This document shows, in pieces, positions 29,614 through 37,457 of a stretch of 64,000 nt of DNA. How positions within the stretch are numbered: position 1 is the stretch's first letter; each line of letters starts with the position of its first letter. The position numbers and the translations under genes are program-made. This DNA is from Lachnospiraceae bacterium. Lineage in GTDB: Bacteria > Bacillota > Clostridia > Lachnospirales > Lachnospiraceae. The stretch is taken from positions 25,388-89,387 of the forward strand of contig JAILKJ010000016.1 in assembly GCA_024693845.1 (NCBI GenBank). Reading direction: 5' to 3'. The notes below the pieces were generated by a model, which saw nothing but the letters and a program-made list of their open reading frames with translations, had not been told where the DNA came from and did not search any database.

Positions 29614-30072
29614 ATGAGTCTGAAACAAAGATTTATATATAAGGCTTCGATCGGTTTTGCGCTGGGTGTATTTGTCACGATCATGTTTTATCTGATCCAT
29701 CTTTTATCCGGTGGTTATTCCGAGAATATAGTAGCAAAGGATTTTCTGTCTGAGCTGGTGATCCAACTGTTTTCCGGCGGGATGATGGGCGTTATCGGCA
29801 ACGGAGGGTCTGTGATCTACGAGATCGATCACTGGAGCATTATCCGGACAACCGTAACGCATTTCTGTCTGGCCTTCTTTACCTTCCTTGTACTCGGCCT
29901 TCTGAACGGATGGCTGGAGCCCGGGCTTACTCTGTTCAATATCATTATGATCCTTAGCTGGATCACGGTGTATTTCATGATCTGGATGATACAGTATCTG
30001 ATCTACAAAAAGGAAGTCGATCAGATCAACCGCGGCGTAAAACTGCTCAAAGAAAGCAAAGAAGCGTCATAA
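29614..30072 (+). CDS. DUF3021 membrane protein, inhibitor partner of the LytTR regulator
   Basis: 152 aa with four membrane helices (about residues 12-32, 45-65, 82-103, 110-132) and a charged tail. It matches the DUF3021 family in length, helix count and position behind a LytTR gene. By analogy with HdrM/BrsM it should restrain the neighbour until a signal arrives. The signal is unknown. Confidence 0.87.
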   Translation: MSLKQRFIYKASIGFALGVFVTIMFYLIHLLSGGYSENIVAKDFLSELVIQLFSGGMMGVIGNGGSVIYEIDHWSIIRTTVTHFCLAFFTFLVLGLLNGWLEPGLTLFNIIMILSWITVYFMIWMIQYLIYKKEVDQINRGVKLLKESKEAS

Positions 30073-30097
30073 GTTTTATCATGTATATGTTAAACAA

Positions 30098-30124
30098 CAC
30101 CCCGGCCTGTGAAAGGCCGGGGTG
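30098..30124. terminator. Bidirectional stem-loop terminator, copy 1
   Basis: A perfect 10-bp stem (CACCCCGGCC with GGCCGGGGTG) and 7-base loop TGTGAAA. It lies between the convergent DUF3021 and Rpn genes. T-rich stretches are moderate on both sides. The stem is identical to the one at 36791. Confidence 0.75.
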
Positions 30125-30130
30125 GTTATA

Positions 30131-31084
30131 TTATAGCATTGCCGTACTTCCTCCCAAGCGGATGATTTCTTGCTTGAGCTTTTCGATCATGATTGTATTA
30201 TTCTTTTCCATTTGCTTCATCTCTTCGCTGAGGGCTTTGATCTCCTCATTCTTTTCTCTTTCCTTTTCTGCTATCGCAGCATTCACAGCCTCTTCTTTTT
30301 CTTTTTCAAACAGCATACCCACTCTGGTCATGGCGATCCTCCTTCTGATCATGGTTATCATTTCATCCGTAAATACTTTGTTTCCCCATATGGCCATTCC
30401 TGACAGAAGAAACTTTCTTTGATCATCATCTTTTATCTTATCCGTTAGTGCTAGCATCCTTTTGCCGAGAATCCTTTTTTCTTTAGAGCTCGGTGCGGAA
30501 AGCGGAACAATTATGTACTTCATCAGTTCCTCCTCATTCAGCACCTCCCCGGCAAAAACCTTTTTCTCAATTGTTTCTACTATCTCATCCTTGGGAAGGT
30601 CCGACAGAAATGCTTCTTCAGTCTCAAGACGGATGCCCCCGATATCAAGGACCGGTTTCGTCCGGCCTCTTTTCACGTCACCGGTATATACTACAATGAT
30701 TCTCACCTTAGACGGAATCCTGCCCTTCCATTTCTTTCGCAGCTGATTCAAGTGTTCCTGTGCTTCCGAGGATAATCTGTCATCTGCCTTCATCCCGGCA
30801 TAATAGGTAAGGATCTGTGTGACATACCGAAGATACTTGATCTTATTATAGCGGTCATATTTGCTTTCGTTATCCAATACACAGATGGAAGCGTCTTCCA
30901 GCAGATAGATATTGTCTGCAAACTGGTCTCTTGCCAGAACCTCCGGCAGCTCCACATTCAGAGGCCGGCTGATCCTCGGAATCTGAATACCGTATACAGC
31001 CAGTGATTTCCCAGCCATGCTCTGTGCAAAATACTTGGACAAAATGTCCCTGTTGTGATGCGATACGCCTTCCTGCATAAACAT
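30131..31084 (-). CDS. Rpn-family PD-(D/E)XK nuclease / transposase-like protein
   Basis: 317 aa. It resembles the Rpn (recombination-promoting nuclease) group, once classed as putative transposases and found in many gut Clostridia. The nuclease core is at about residues 50-80: a strand with Asp (ADNIYLLED) followed by VLDNESKYD, whose Glu and Lys fit the ExK part of the motif. A long helical and coiled-coil C-terminus (about 245-310, rich in Glu and Lys) follows. Rpn proteins cut DNA in E. coli and have been linked to phage defence. The start ATG has AAAGGAAAGGGG upstream. No terminal inverted repeats were seen around it, so it is not shown to be a mobile element. Confidence 0.7.
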   Translation of the reverse strand: MFMQEGVSHHNRDILSKYFAQSMAGKSLAVYGIQIPRISRPLNVELPEVLARDQFADNIYLLEDASICVLDNESKYDRYNKIKYLRYVTQILTYYAGMKADDRLSSEAQEHLNQLRKKWKGRIPSKVRIIVVYTGDVKRGRTKPVLDIGGIRLETEEAFLSDLPKDEIVETIEKKVFAGEVLNEEELMKYIIVPLSAPSSKEKRILGKRMLALTDKIKDDDQRKFLLSGMAIWGNKVFTDEMITMIRRRIAMTRVGMLFEKEKEEAVNAAIAEKEREKNEEIKALSEEMKQMEKNNTIMIEKLKQEIIRLGGSTAML

Positions 31085-31189
31085 CGCCCCTTTCCTTTGA
31101 TGTACGGGAAAGATGCGACATCAATTTATCTCTCCCGCCTGCATTGTTACTTTGGAATCTGCAGCGAGAGAATTAGAACATTAAAAGAA

Positions 31190-31217
31190 TGTCAGAATAT
31201 AAATGAATTGTCAGAAT
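31190..31217. repeat. Direct repeat TGTCAGAAT x2 upstream of the Rpn gene
   Basis: Two 9-bp copies at 31190-31198 and 31209-31217, 19 bases apart. On the minus strand each reads ATTCTGACA, containing a -35-like TGACA, 105 to 135 bases before the Rpn start. A likely operator, possibly for the XRE protein encoded just upstream. Confidence 0.45.
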
Positions 31218-31313
31218 TTCCTTCGCTGTGACTGTAGAATAGCATAGTCTGAGGGTTGATACAAGAGGAAATACCTCATATAGATAGCAGTACGCCGAAA
31301 AGATTACTTTTTA

Positions 31314-31655
31314 TTATTTGCGGTAGCCGCGTATCTTCAAAAAAAGATTGATGTATTCCAACAGCAGATATGCTTCCTGCTGGTCTTTCTTTTGTAAGAT
31401 TTCGATTATCGTATTTGGGATATAAGCGATAGAATCATCGATTTGTTTTCCGCGAATCAGATAGTCCAAGGAACAGTCAAGTATATCGCAGATGTGAACA
31501 AGCTTGGGAATTGAAAAGGAAGATCGCCCACTTTCAACGGCGCTTATATGTTTTACAGTTACATCAAGTAATTCTGCAAATTCTTCCTGTGTCATACCGC
31601 GGTCATGTCTAAGAAGACTGATGCGGTCACCGATATCTTTGTAGATTTGATCCAT
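31314..31655 (-). CDS. XRE-family transcriptional regulator
   Basis: 113 aa. A lambda-repressor-like helix-turn-helix occupies residues 8-65 (RISLLRHDRGMTQEEFAELL, with VKHISAVESGRSSFSIPKL as recognition region). The C-terminal 45 residues are helical and may serve for dimerisation. I chose ATG 31655; a TTG at 31667 in frame lies only one base after AAGGAGG, too close to be used, while the ATG has a long 13-base spacer. It is divergent from the SPFH operon, whose promoter contains a palindrome, so it is probably that operon's repressor. Confidence 0.83.
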   Translation of the reverse strand: MDQIYKDIGDRISLLRHDRGMTQEEFAELLDVTVKHISAVESGRSSFSIPKLVHICDILDCSLDYLIRGKQIDDSIAYIPNTIIEILQKKDQQEAYLLLEYINLFLKIRGYRK

Positions 31656-31755
31656 ATCGTAATACAAACCTCCTTAAAACGGTTACAAAAACTGCAGTTG
31701 TCTGATCCGTTCTATTCCTTTATTTTACGGACGAAAACTTCTTTCAAAAACTATA

Positions 31756-31792
31756 AATACGTATTGTGAGGGAAACCTCGTAGGTGTATAAT
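31756..31792 (+). promoter_or_regulatory. Strong sigma-A promoter with overlapping palindromic operator
   Basis: -35 TTGTGA at 31764-31769, 17-base spacer, -10 TATAAT at 31787-31792. A perfect 10-bp palindrome AATACGTATT (31756-31765) overlaps the -35. A repressor bound there would block polymerase; the divergent XRE gene is the obvious candidate. It drives the SPFH operon that starts at 31883. Confidence 0.75.
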
Positions 31793-31882
31793 AAATAGCG
31801 TAGTTGTGTATGATTTTTGAACATAGTAATAGTTCGGATTGATTGTTTTGAATATTTGAATATTTTCATAAGGAGGTCAGCG

Positions 31883-33253
31883 ATGGGATTACTACACAGC
31901 GATAATCCAAAAGAAAAGGATCACAAAGGTGTTTTAGGTGCTTTTTCAGTCGATGTCATCAAGTGGGAACCGGAAGACGATGTGCAGGCTGGGATTGTGG
32001 CGCATAAGTTTGAGTATGAGGATTTTCCCAACGGCTCTTATTTGATCGTCAATCAGTCACAGATGGCTGTTTTCACCAATAACATGACCGCCGGCAATTC
32101 CCTATCGGCAAACGGAGAGGGACAGGCGCAGGTATCCACCTTCATCGGACCGTGCAAGATCAAGCTCGAGACGGGTGACAGCAGGTTTGCTCCATTCCGC
32201 AACATTTCACATTCCCTGACTGGCGGAGAGTCCGCATTCCACAGCACGGTCTACTTTATCAACACGACATTCATGAATGAACTCAACTGGGGCACGCAGG
32301 CGCCGGTTGTATTGCAGGATCCGGAGGAAGAGGTCAATGTTCATGTAAGGGCCTTCGGTCTTTTTGGCGTGCATATCGAGCAAGTGGATACGAATGAAGC
32401 CGTGATCGATGCGAGGAAATTCCTGCAGAAGATCGTCGGTACCAGGGCAGACTATACCCGTTCGGAACTGGTGGATTTTATGCGCGCCAAGATTCTCGAA
32501 TATGTACCCGACCTTCTGGCAAAGAACATGATCAATGAAGGGATAGGCATTTTGCGAATCAGCACCAAGCTCAAGGAATTTTCGGAGACGATCTACAGCG
32601 AGCTGAAGGACCACTTCAAGGAGTTCGGCCTGACGCTTGATAATTTCTCCTTCCATAATATCAATGTTCCGGATTCCGATCTCAATGCGCTCAATGAAGC
32701 GAAGATCAAACGGAAAACAGCCCGTCTTGAAGCTGAGGGCACTGCGGCAAAAATGGATATCGAGTCCGCTGCAAGAGCCAGGATGCGAGAGCGCGAAGGT
32801 TATACTTATCAGCAGGAGCAGGCATACGGCGTTATGCAAAATGCCGCTTCTAATACCGGCTCTGCCGGGGGCTTCATGGGAATGGGCATGGGCCTTGGTA
32901 TGGGCGTCGGAGTCGGCGGTGCCATGGGAATGGGAATGAATGACATCACCCGCAGTACCATGTCTGCCATACAATCTCCTGGCGGTATGCAGGGGATGCA
33001 GCCTGCGCAAAGCGGTGGCATTACCTGCAGCAAATGCGGCAAGATCAATCCCGATGGAGCACGTTTCTGTTTGGAGTGCGGCGAGAGCTTTGCACCGGCA
33101 GGTGCAGTTTGTCCTTCCTGCGGGAAAGAACTGGTTCCTGGTGCCAAGTTCTGTTTAAACTGCGGCGCGAAACTGGTGCTTCAGTGTCCGAGCTGCGGCG
33201 AGGAGCTGCCGGCAGGTGCGAAATTCTGTCATAAATGCGGCGGGCAGATCTGA
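31883..33253 (+). CDS. SPFH-domain protein with three C-terminal zinc ribbons (YdjI-like)
   Basis: 456 aa. Residues about 20-260 form an SPFH (stomatin/flotillin-like) domain of the YdjI type; a helical stretch rich in Ala, Arg and Glu follows (about 268-310), then a Gly/Met-rich linker (about 328-352). Three zinc ribbons close the protein (CSKC...CLEC from residue 382, CPSC...CLNC, CPSC...CHKC). B. subtilis YdjI links PspA to the membrane under envelope stress. The start is ATG 31883 with AAGGAGG six bases upstream; the frame is open further up, but that part covers the promoter leader. It is first in an operon of at least four genes. Confidence 0.85.
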   Translation: MGLLHSDNPKEKDHKGVLGAFSVDVIKWEPEDDVQAGIVAHKFEYEDFPNGSYLIVNQSQMAVFTNNMTAGNSLSANGEGQAQVSTFIGPCKIKLETGDSRFAPFRNISHSLTGGESAFHSTVYFINTTFMNELNWGTQAPVVLQDPEEEVNVHVRAFGLFGVHIEQVDTNEAVIDARKFLQKIVGTRADYTRSELVDFMRAKILEYVPDLLAKNMINEGIGILRISTKLKEFSETIYSELKDHFKEFGLTLDNFSFHNINVPDSDLNALNEAKIKRKTARLEAEGTAAKMDIESAARARMREREGYTYQQEQAYGVMQNAASNTGSAGGFMGMGMGLGMGVGVGGAMGMGMNDITRSTMSAIQSPGGMQGMQPAQSGGITCSKCGKINPDGARFCLECGESFAPAGAVCPSCGKELVPGAKFCLNCGAKLVLQCPSCGEELPAGAKFCHKCGGQI

Positions 33254-33293
33254 GGCTGCGGAAACTGAGCCTGTTTGAAAGGAGAGATAGTCC

Positions 33294-33995
33294 ATGAAAA
33301 ATCAAAAGTTTTTTTTGTTCGGAGAGATCATGCTGGGTGTGATCTGGTTGATCGCAGGTCTGATCTTTGCACATTTTGAGACGTTCGGAAATTCCGAGGG
33401 ACTTTACTGGACGGGGTATGTCTGTGGGATCGTTGCGATCGCGGTTGTCTGCCTTGTCACCTATCTTTGGGAGGTGCGGACCAATGCCGCAGTCGTGGAA
33501 GTCGGCTTCATGTCTGTTTACTTCGGTTTTATTTATCTGTTCCTTGCCCTTGCCTGCAATATCGTTTGCATGGCAAAGCGTTATGACCAAGGCATCAAGG
33601 TTGCGCTTTTCATCAATCTCGTTTTACTGATCCTGTACATTGTCATGGTCTTTTATGCAAATAAGAACGTTACGCGGGTGACCGGGCAGCTTGAAGTGAT
33701 GGCCGAAAAGACTGAGGCTTCCGGAAACATCAAGAGCATGATGGCAACGGTGCTTGGACTAGCGCAGAGTGAGACAGTAAAACAGAGACTCCGTGCATTG
33801 AAGGAAAAAACGGATTATTCCGACAATCTTTCCCAGTTTTTTTCCGCTGATAAGGAAGACGAGTTTTATGACTGCATGACAGGGATCAAGCAGGCTCTTT
33901 TAGAGGACAGGAGTGATGATGAGATCTTGTCCATGATCGATGCGGCAGAAAAGATCTGGATCCAGCGTAATTCCCTGGTTTCATCTGCCAAGTAA
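33294..33995 (+). CDS. Four-helix membrane protein with helical cytoplasmic tail, unknown
   Basis: I do not recognise a family. 233 aa: four membrane helices at about residues 8-26, 42-60, 73-92 and 104-124, then a soluble helical region of 110 residues rich in Lys, Glu and Asp (EVMAEKTEASGNIKSMM, RALKEKTDYSDNLSQFF). AAAGGAGA precedes ATG. It lies between the SPFH gene and a zinc-ribbon gene with 40- and 14-base gaps, so it should work with them, perhaps as the membrane anchor. Confidence 0.7.
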   Translation: MKNQKFFLFGEIMLGVIWLIAGLIFAHFETFGNSEGLYWTGYVCGIVAIAVVCLVTYLWEVRTNAAVVEVGFMSVYFGFIYLFLALACNIVCMAKRYDQGIKVALFINLVLLILYIVMVFYANKNVTRVTGQLEVMAEKTEASGNIKSMMATVLGLAQSETVKQRLRALKEKTDYSDNLSQFFSADKEDEFYDCMTGIKQALLEDRSDDEILSMIDAAEKIWIQRNSLVSSAK

Positions 33996-34009
33996 ACGGA
34001 GATTGCCCT

Positions 34010-34816
34010 ATGGATATGCTAGCATTAGAGTGCCCCGGATGCGGCAGCACGAACATACAATTTGATGCAAAATCCCGCAGGGTCATCTGCAACCAGTGCG
34101 GAGCGACAAATACCTATTCCCGTACAAGTTTGAATGCGAGCGGAAAGGTCGTCTACGGCAAACGGAACGCAGTCACCAATTTCCTGGATGCCAAGTTTGA
34201 CCTTGCAAGGCATTATGCCTTAGATGTACTCAACATTTCCCTTGATCATGTGCCTTCTCTATTCATTGTGGCTTATTGCGATGAGTTCCGTGAAGGACGA
34301 AATGGAGAGATGCAGCGTTTTTTTTCCCAGATTCAGAACGTCCAGATTGAATATGATGAGTTGGTTGATCTAAGGCAGCTTTTTATGTCTTCCATCCAGC
34401 GGATGCAGGAATATGAGGATGAGGTGCTCGGACTGCTCGGAAAGAACATGCAGGCGCCGGAGGATGAGCAGGAGCTGATGGAGTTTCTGGATATATTCTG
34501 TCCCTATCTGATTAGCAAGCGCACGTCGTCCTCTTTTCTTGGCGGGGAACTTTTAAAGCAGTATAAGGAAGCGGTACAACGTTACGGGATTCCGAAGACC
34601 TGTTTTGCGTTGCTTAAATCTATCGAAACCAACCCGGAATCGCCTTATGTGGGAAACACCTTTTATCTTCGGGCAAAGGCAGAATACTTTTTTGAGCATT
34701 ATGTAAAGACAGTGGGAGAGGTACTTTCCCTGATGCCGGAAGGGGCATATAAGGAAAAATTCCTGCGGGCCTATCAACAGAAGGTATCTCAGTATCAACA
34801 GTCTATGAATGTATAA
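34010..34816 (+). CDS. Zinc-ribbon protein with helical C-terminal domain, unknown
   Basis: 268 aa. An N-terminal zinc ribbon (CPGC at residues 8-11, CNQC near 30) is followed by about 220 residues with no recognised domain and a mostly helical pattern. No membrane segment or signal peptide. It starts 14 bases after the membrane protein gene and ends 15 bases before the coiled-coil gene. It differs from the YdjG-like proteins elsewhere in the window, having one ribbon and no transmembrane end. Confidence 0.7.
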   Translation: MDMLALECPGCGSTNIQFDAKSRRVICNQCGATNTYSRTSLNASGKVVYGKRNAVTNFLDAKFDLARHYALDVLNISLDHVPSLFIVAYCDEFREGRNGEMQRFFSQIQNVQIEYDELVDLRQLFMSSIQRMQEYEDEVLGLLGKNMQAPEDEQELMEFLDIFCPYLISKRTSSSFLGGELLKQYKEAVQRYGIPKTCFALLKSIETNPESPYVGNTFYLRAKAEYFFEHYVKTVGEVLSLMPEGAYKEKFLRAYQQKVSQYQQSMNV

Positions 34817-34831
34817 GAAGGGAGGATTATT

Positions 34832-36502
34832 ATGAGTGGAGTTGTTGATTCTGCAGCGATCAACGCTTTGAATTCGCGAGTTAAAAAAGTGGAGGACCGT
34901 ACCACCAAGTTGGAAGGTATGATGGGGGACGTTAATGAAAATCTCCGGGAGATGAAGGGCTCGCTTCGGAATGTAGATACATCCTTAAAGCAGTTGATCG
35001 ACGGCTTTAATCGAATGATGAACGAGCAGAAACGCACGGCCGACCTGCAGGGAGCTTTGACAGAGCTTGTCCGCGTGCGTCAGGAGATTGAGCAGCGGTT
35101 TGGCAATTACAAGATCGTCCGGGAAAATATGCTCGGTATCCTGCAGGCAACAGATGTGGCTCTTGTCAAAAAGACAACAATCTCAAGGATCTCGGAAGAA
35201 CTCATGCTTTCCACCCCTGATTATTGGTTGGCACCCTGCCTGGTGGCGGTGGCTGCTTGGATCGGAAATGACAGGGATCTGGCAGATCGCGCGATCCGGG
35301 AGGCAATTAAACGTGATGAGGAAAAGACAGCCCTGACGATGGCGTTGATCTGCCGGCGTAATAACAGGGTGGATACCTGTTTTGAATGGCTTTCCATTTA
35401 TTTCAGAAATCAGAGTGCTGCGAATTTTTCAGAGGGCAGTTTTGCCTATATCGATGCCTATGTGAATGGCATCTTCGGTGATGATGACAAACATATGTGT
35501 GATGATTACATCACAAGATGGATCAATGAAATCCGCGGTAACAGCTCTAACTTCGAATCGGAGCAGGAGGAAATGTGGAAATCCTACTGCGAACGTTTTA
35601 AGATGCGGATAGGTGACCAGTATCCGCTTCTTGCACAAAATATCGTGGAGTTTCCGCAGATTGATGCCTATCTCGGTCGTATCGAATCGGTGGATTCTAT
35701 CGCCGGCACCTTTACGGGGATCCGCGAGGCTTACGTTGATCAGGATAACCTCAAGAAAAAAATTGACAGTAACCTGATCTCACTGATCAATCGTTTTGAC
35801 GGCAATGAGATTCCGCTTCGAAATGAGGAAAGATTCCTATTGAGGGTAAAGGAGTTTAATGGAGATGTTGAACGAGCAAGGGCAGTCTGCGAGCAGGAAG
35901 AACGTGACCGGAAGGAACATACCCTTAATCTTGTGGAGCAGATGACCCATGCAATCATCTCTGACGATGATACGATCCCTTCCCAGAAAAAAACAGCCGT
36001 ATCGTTTCTGAGCGGTTATATCAAGAAGGGATTTGATACCTATATCAATGAAAATAAGCAGAGCTTCCCCGAGCAGGTAACCATCAAGATGGGCGACTGG
36101 TCCGGACAGACTACAGACGGTTCAAACATTCCTGCTCTGACGTCCCAGTATGAATCATACCTTCGTCAGTCCTGTGAACGGGAAAAGGCAGCGGCAACGA
36201 CAAATAAGCCTCAAGGTCTAATGATCGGAGCGATCGTTGTAGGCGTGATTTCCTTGCTTCTTTTGTTTGGGGTTCCGTTCCTCGGAATCGTGGGCCTGAT
36301 CGTAGCCGGCGTGCTTGCCTTTAACATGAACAAGGAAAAGAAAGAAATGGCACAAAAGATTCTTGACATTAATGCGAAGTATGAAGTCTTGATTGAGGAC
36401 GGAAAAAAGACAATTGCCCAAACCGCAACGCAATGGGTAGAGGCAAAAGAAGCCGTCGATCGATTTAATAATTCGCCGACAAGAGAGATCATTGCTTCTT
36501 GA
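34832..36502 (+). CDS. Large coiled-coil protein with C-terminal membrane hairpin, unknown
   Basis: 556 aa. Residues 10-80 are a heptad-like coiled coil (VKKVEDRTTKLEGMMGDVNE region), then a long helical domain with many charged residues. Two membrane helices sit close together at about residues 461-500, separated by GVPFLG, and a last amphipathic helix follows. So nearly the whole protein is cytoplasmic and held to the membrane by its end. GGGAGG precedes ATG. There is no PspA gene in this operon; this protein is the only one that could play such a membrane-scaffold role, which is a guess. Confidence 0.7.
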   Translation: MSGVVDSAAINALNSRVKKVEDRTTKLEGMMGDVNENLREMKGSLRNVDTSLKQLIDGFNRMMNEQKRTADLQGALTELVRVRQEIEQRFGNYKIVRENMLGILQATDVALVKKTTISRISEELMLSTPDYWLAPCLVAVAAWIGNDRDLADRAIREAIKRDEEKTALTMALICRRNNRVDTCFEWLSIYFRNQSAANFSEGSFAYIDAYVNGIFGDDDKHMCDDYITRWINEIRGNSSNFESEQEEMWKSYCERFKMRIGDQYPLLAQNIVEFPQIDAYLGRIESVDSIAGTFTGIREAYVDQDNLKKKIDSNLISLINRFDGNEIPLRNEERFLLRVKEFNGDVERARAVCEQEERDRKEHTLNLVEQMTHAIISDDDTIPSQKKTAVSFLSGYIKKGFDTYINENKQSFPEQVTIKMGDWSGQTTDGSNIPALTSQYESYLRQSCEREKAAATTNKPQGLMIGAIVVGVISLLLLFGVPFLGIVGLIVAGVLAFNMNKEKKEMAQKILDINAKYEVLIEDGKKTIAQTATQWVEAKEAVDRFNNSPTREIIAS

Positions 36503-36551
36503 TCCGAAGCATCAAACTCGACAGATTAGCAGAAAATAAGGGGGTTTATCA

Positions 36552-36728
36552 ATGGACAACATGGGAGAAATAACGGAAATGAACGAACTGGATGAGCTTG
36601 AGTCAATGTTCGGCCAGAGTGAAGCGGATGTGGCAAAGGTGGAACAGGCCGTACTGAGCCAGAATGATGCAGTGCTTGAAGGGTTTGCAAGCTGTTTTCC
36701 TGAATGGGATCTGCACCCGCCGGTATAG
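36552..36728 (+). CDS. Small acidic protein, 58 aa, unknown
   Basis: Starts ATG behind AAGGGGG with a good spacer, 49 bases after the coiled-coil gene, and ends at TAG 36726-36728. The sequence is acidic and helical (ITEMNELDELESMFGQSEAD) and ends in CFPEWDLHPPV. It has no membrane segment. The ending looks like a docking tail, but it is also possible that the gene is shortened: another frame stays open from the stop region to about 36788. It is in the operon's direction and just before the terminator at 36791. Confidence 0.55.
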   Translation: MDNMGEITEMNELDELESMFGQSEADVAKVEQAVLSQNDAVLEGFASCFPEWDLHPPV

Positions 36729-36790
36729 TAATAGGGAAGTGGACTTCCATCCGATAGAAGTGCGCTCCACCGGGTATATTTATATATAAA

Positions 36791-36817
36791 CACCCCGGCC
36801 TGTGACAGGCCGGGGTG
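36791..36817. terminator. Bidirectional stem-loop terminator, copy 2
   Basis: The same perfect 10-bp stem as at 30098 (CACCCCGGCC/GGCCGGGGTG) with loop TGTGACA, one base different. It separates the SPFH operon from the convergent acetyltransferase. Flanks are A/T-rich on both strands. Confidence 0.78.
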
Positions 36818-36829
36818 ATTTAGTTTCTA

Positions 36830-37273
36830 TCAGGTTTCTTCCTTGGGGCGGCGGTAGAACATCTTGTACTCCGTTTCCCCGAGGTCTTCATTTATCTCTT
36901 CATCGATCTTTAAGAAGCGCCGGTTCTCATAGAAGCGGACGGCGCCGAAATTGTTCTCAAATACGTGGAGCTCTATCACATCGTACAGCTCGGCAACATA
37001 GGCAAGCAGCCTGGTGCCGATCCCCTGTCCCCGGTAATCCTTTTCAACAAAGATCCCGCTGATATAACCCTCGTCCACACCGACGAAACCAACCACTTTT
37101 CCGTCGATCTCATAGACATAGGTTTCGGTCTGGGGAATGAGACGGGAGACATATCCGAAATTCCTGTCCCAATAAGAGGCGGGGATGAAATCATGAGCCT
37201 CGATATTGCCGTCATACCAGATCCGCATGACCTTTTTAAGATCAGGTTCGTAGTACTTTCTGATGATATCCAT
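36830..37273 (-). CDS. GNAT-family N-acetyltransferase
   Basis: 147 aa, a single GNAT domain that moves an acetyl group from acetyl-CoA to an amine. The acetyl-CoA loop is GIFVEKDYRGQGIGTRLL, containing the R-G-x-G-x-G pattern; the following strand and helix (IELHVFENNFGAVRFYENRRF) complete the fold. The start ATG has GGAGG about seven bases upstream on the minus strand. Substrate unknown. It is a single gene with no partner nearby. Confidence 0.9.
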   Translation of the reverse strand: MDIIRKYYEPDLKKVMRIWYDGNIEAHDFIPASYWDRNFGYVSRLIPQTETYVYEIDGKVVGFVGVDEGYISGIFVEKDYRGQGIGTRLLAYVAELYDVIELHVFENNFGAVRFYENRRFLKIDEEINEDLGETEYKMFYRRPKEET

Positions 37274-37397
37274 ATGACCTCCGCATTATCCTTTGGAAAG
37301 CCGGCCGGCATGGGCCCGGCAGCGTGGGTATCTTACGAATGATTATAGCATCTGCGGAGAGGAAAGAACAGACCTATTTTATATAGCTTTCGATCTG

Positions 37398-37406
37398 TGG
37401 TACAAT
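37398..37406 (+). promoter_or_regulatory. Extended -10 promoter TGGTACAAT for the YdjG/YdjH-like pair
   Basis: Third copy of the same nine bases; 51 bases before the ATG at 37458. No clear -35. Confidence 0.6.
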
Positions 37407-37457
37407 GAAAAAGTGTTGTACGGGCAACATTAAGAGAGATATCGAAAGGGGTATCAT

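Noticed and set aside
30131..31084. Rpn gene as a complete transposon
   Set aside because: No terminal inverted repeats or target duplications were found next to it.
36512..36793. 93-aa open frame on the - strand
   Set aside because: Antisense to the 58-aa ORF and running through the terminator; no ribosome binding site.
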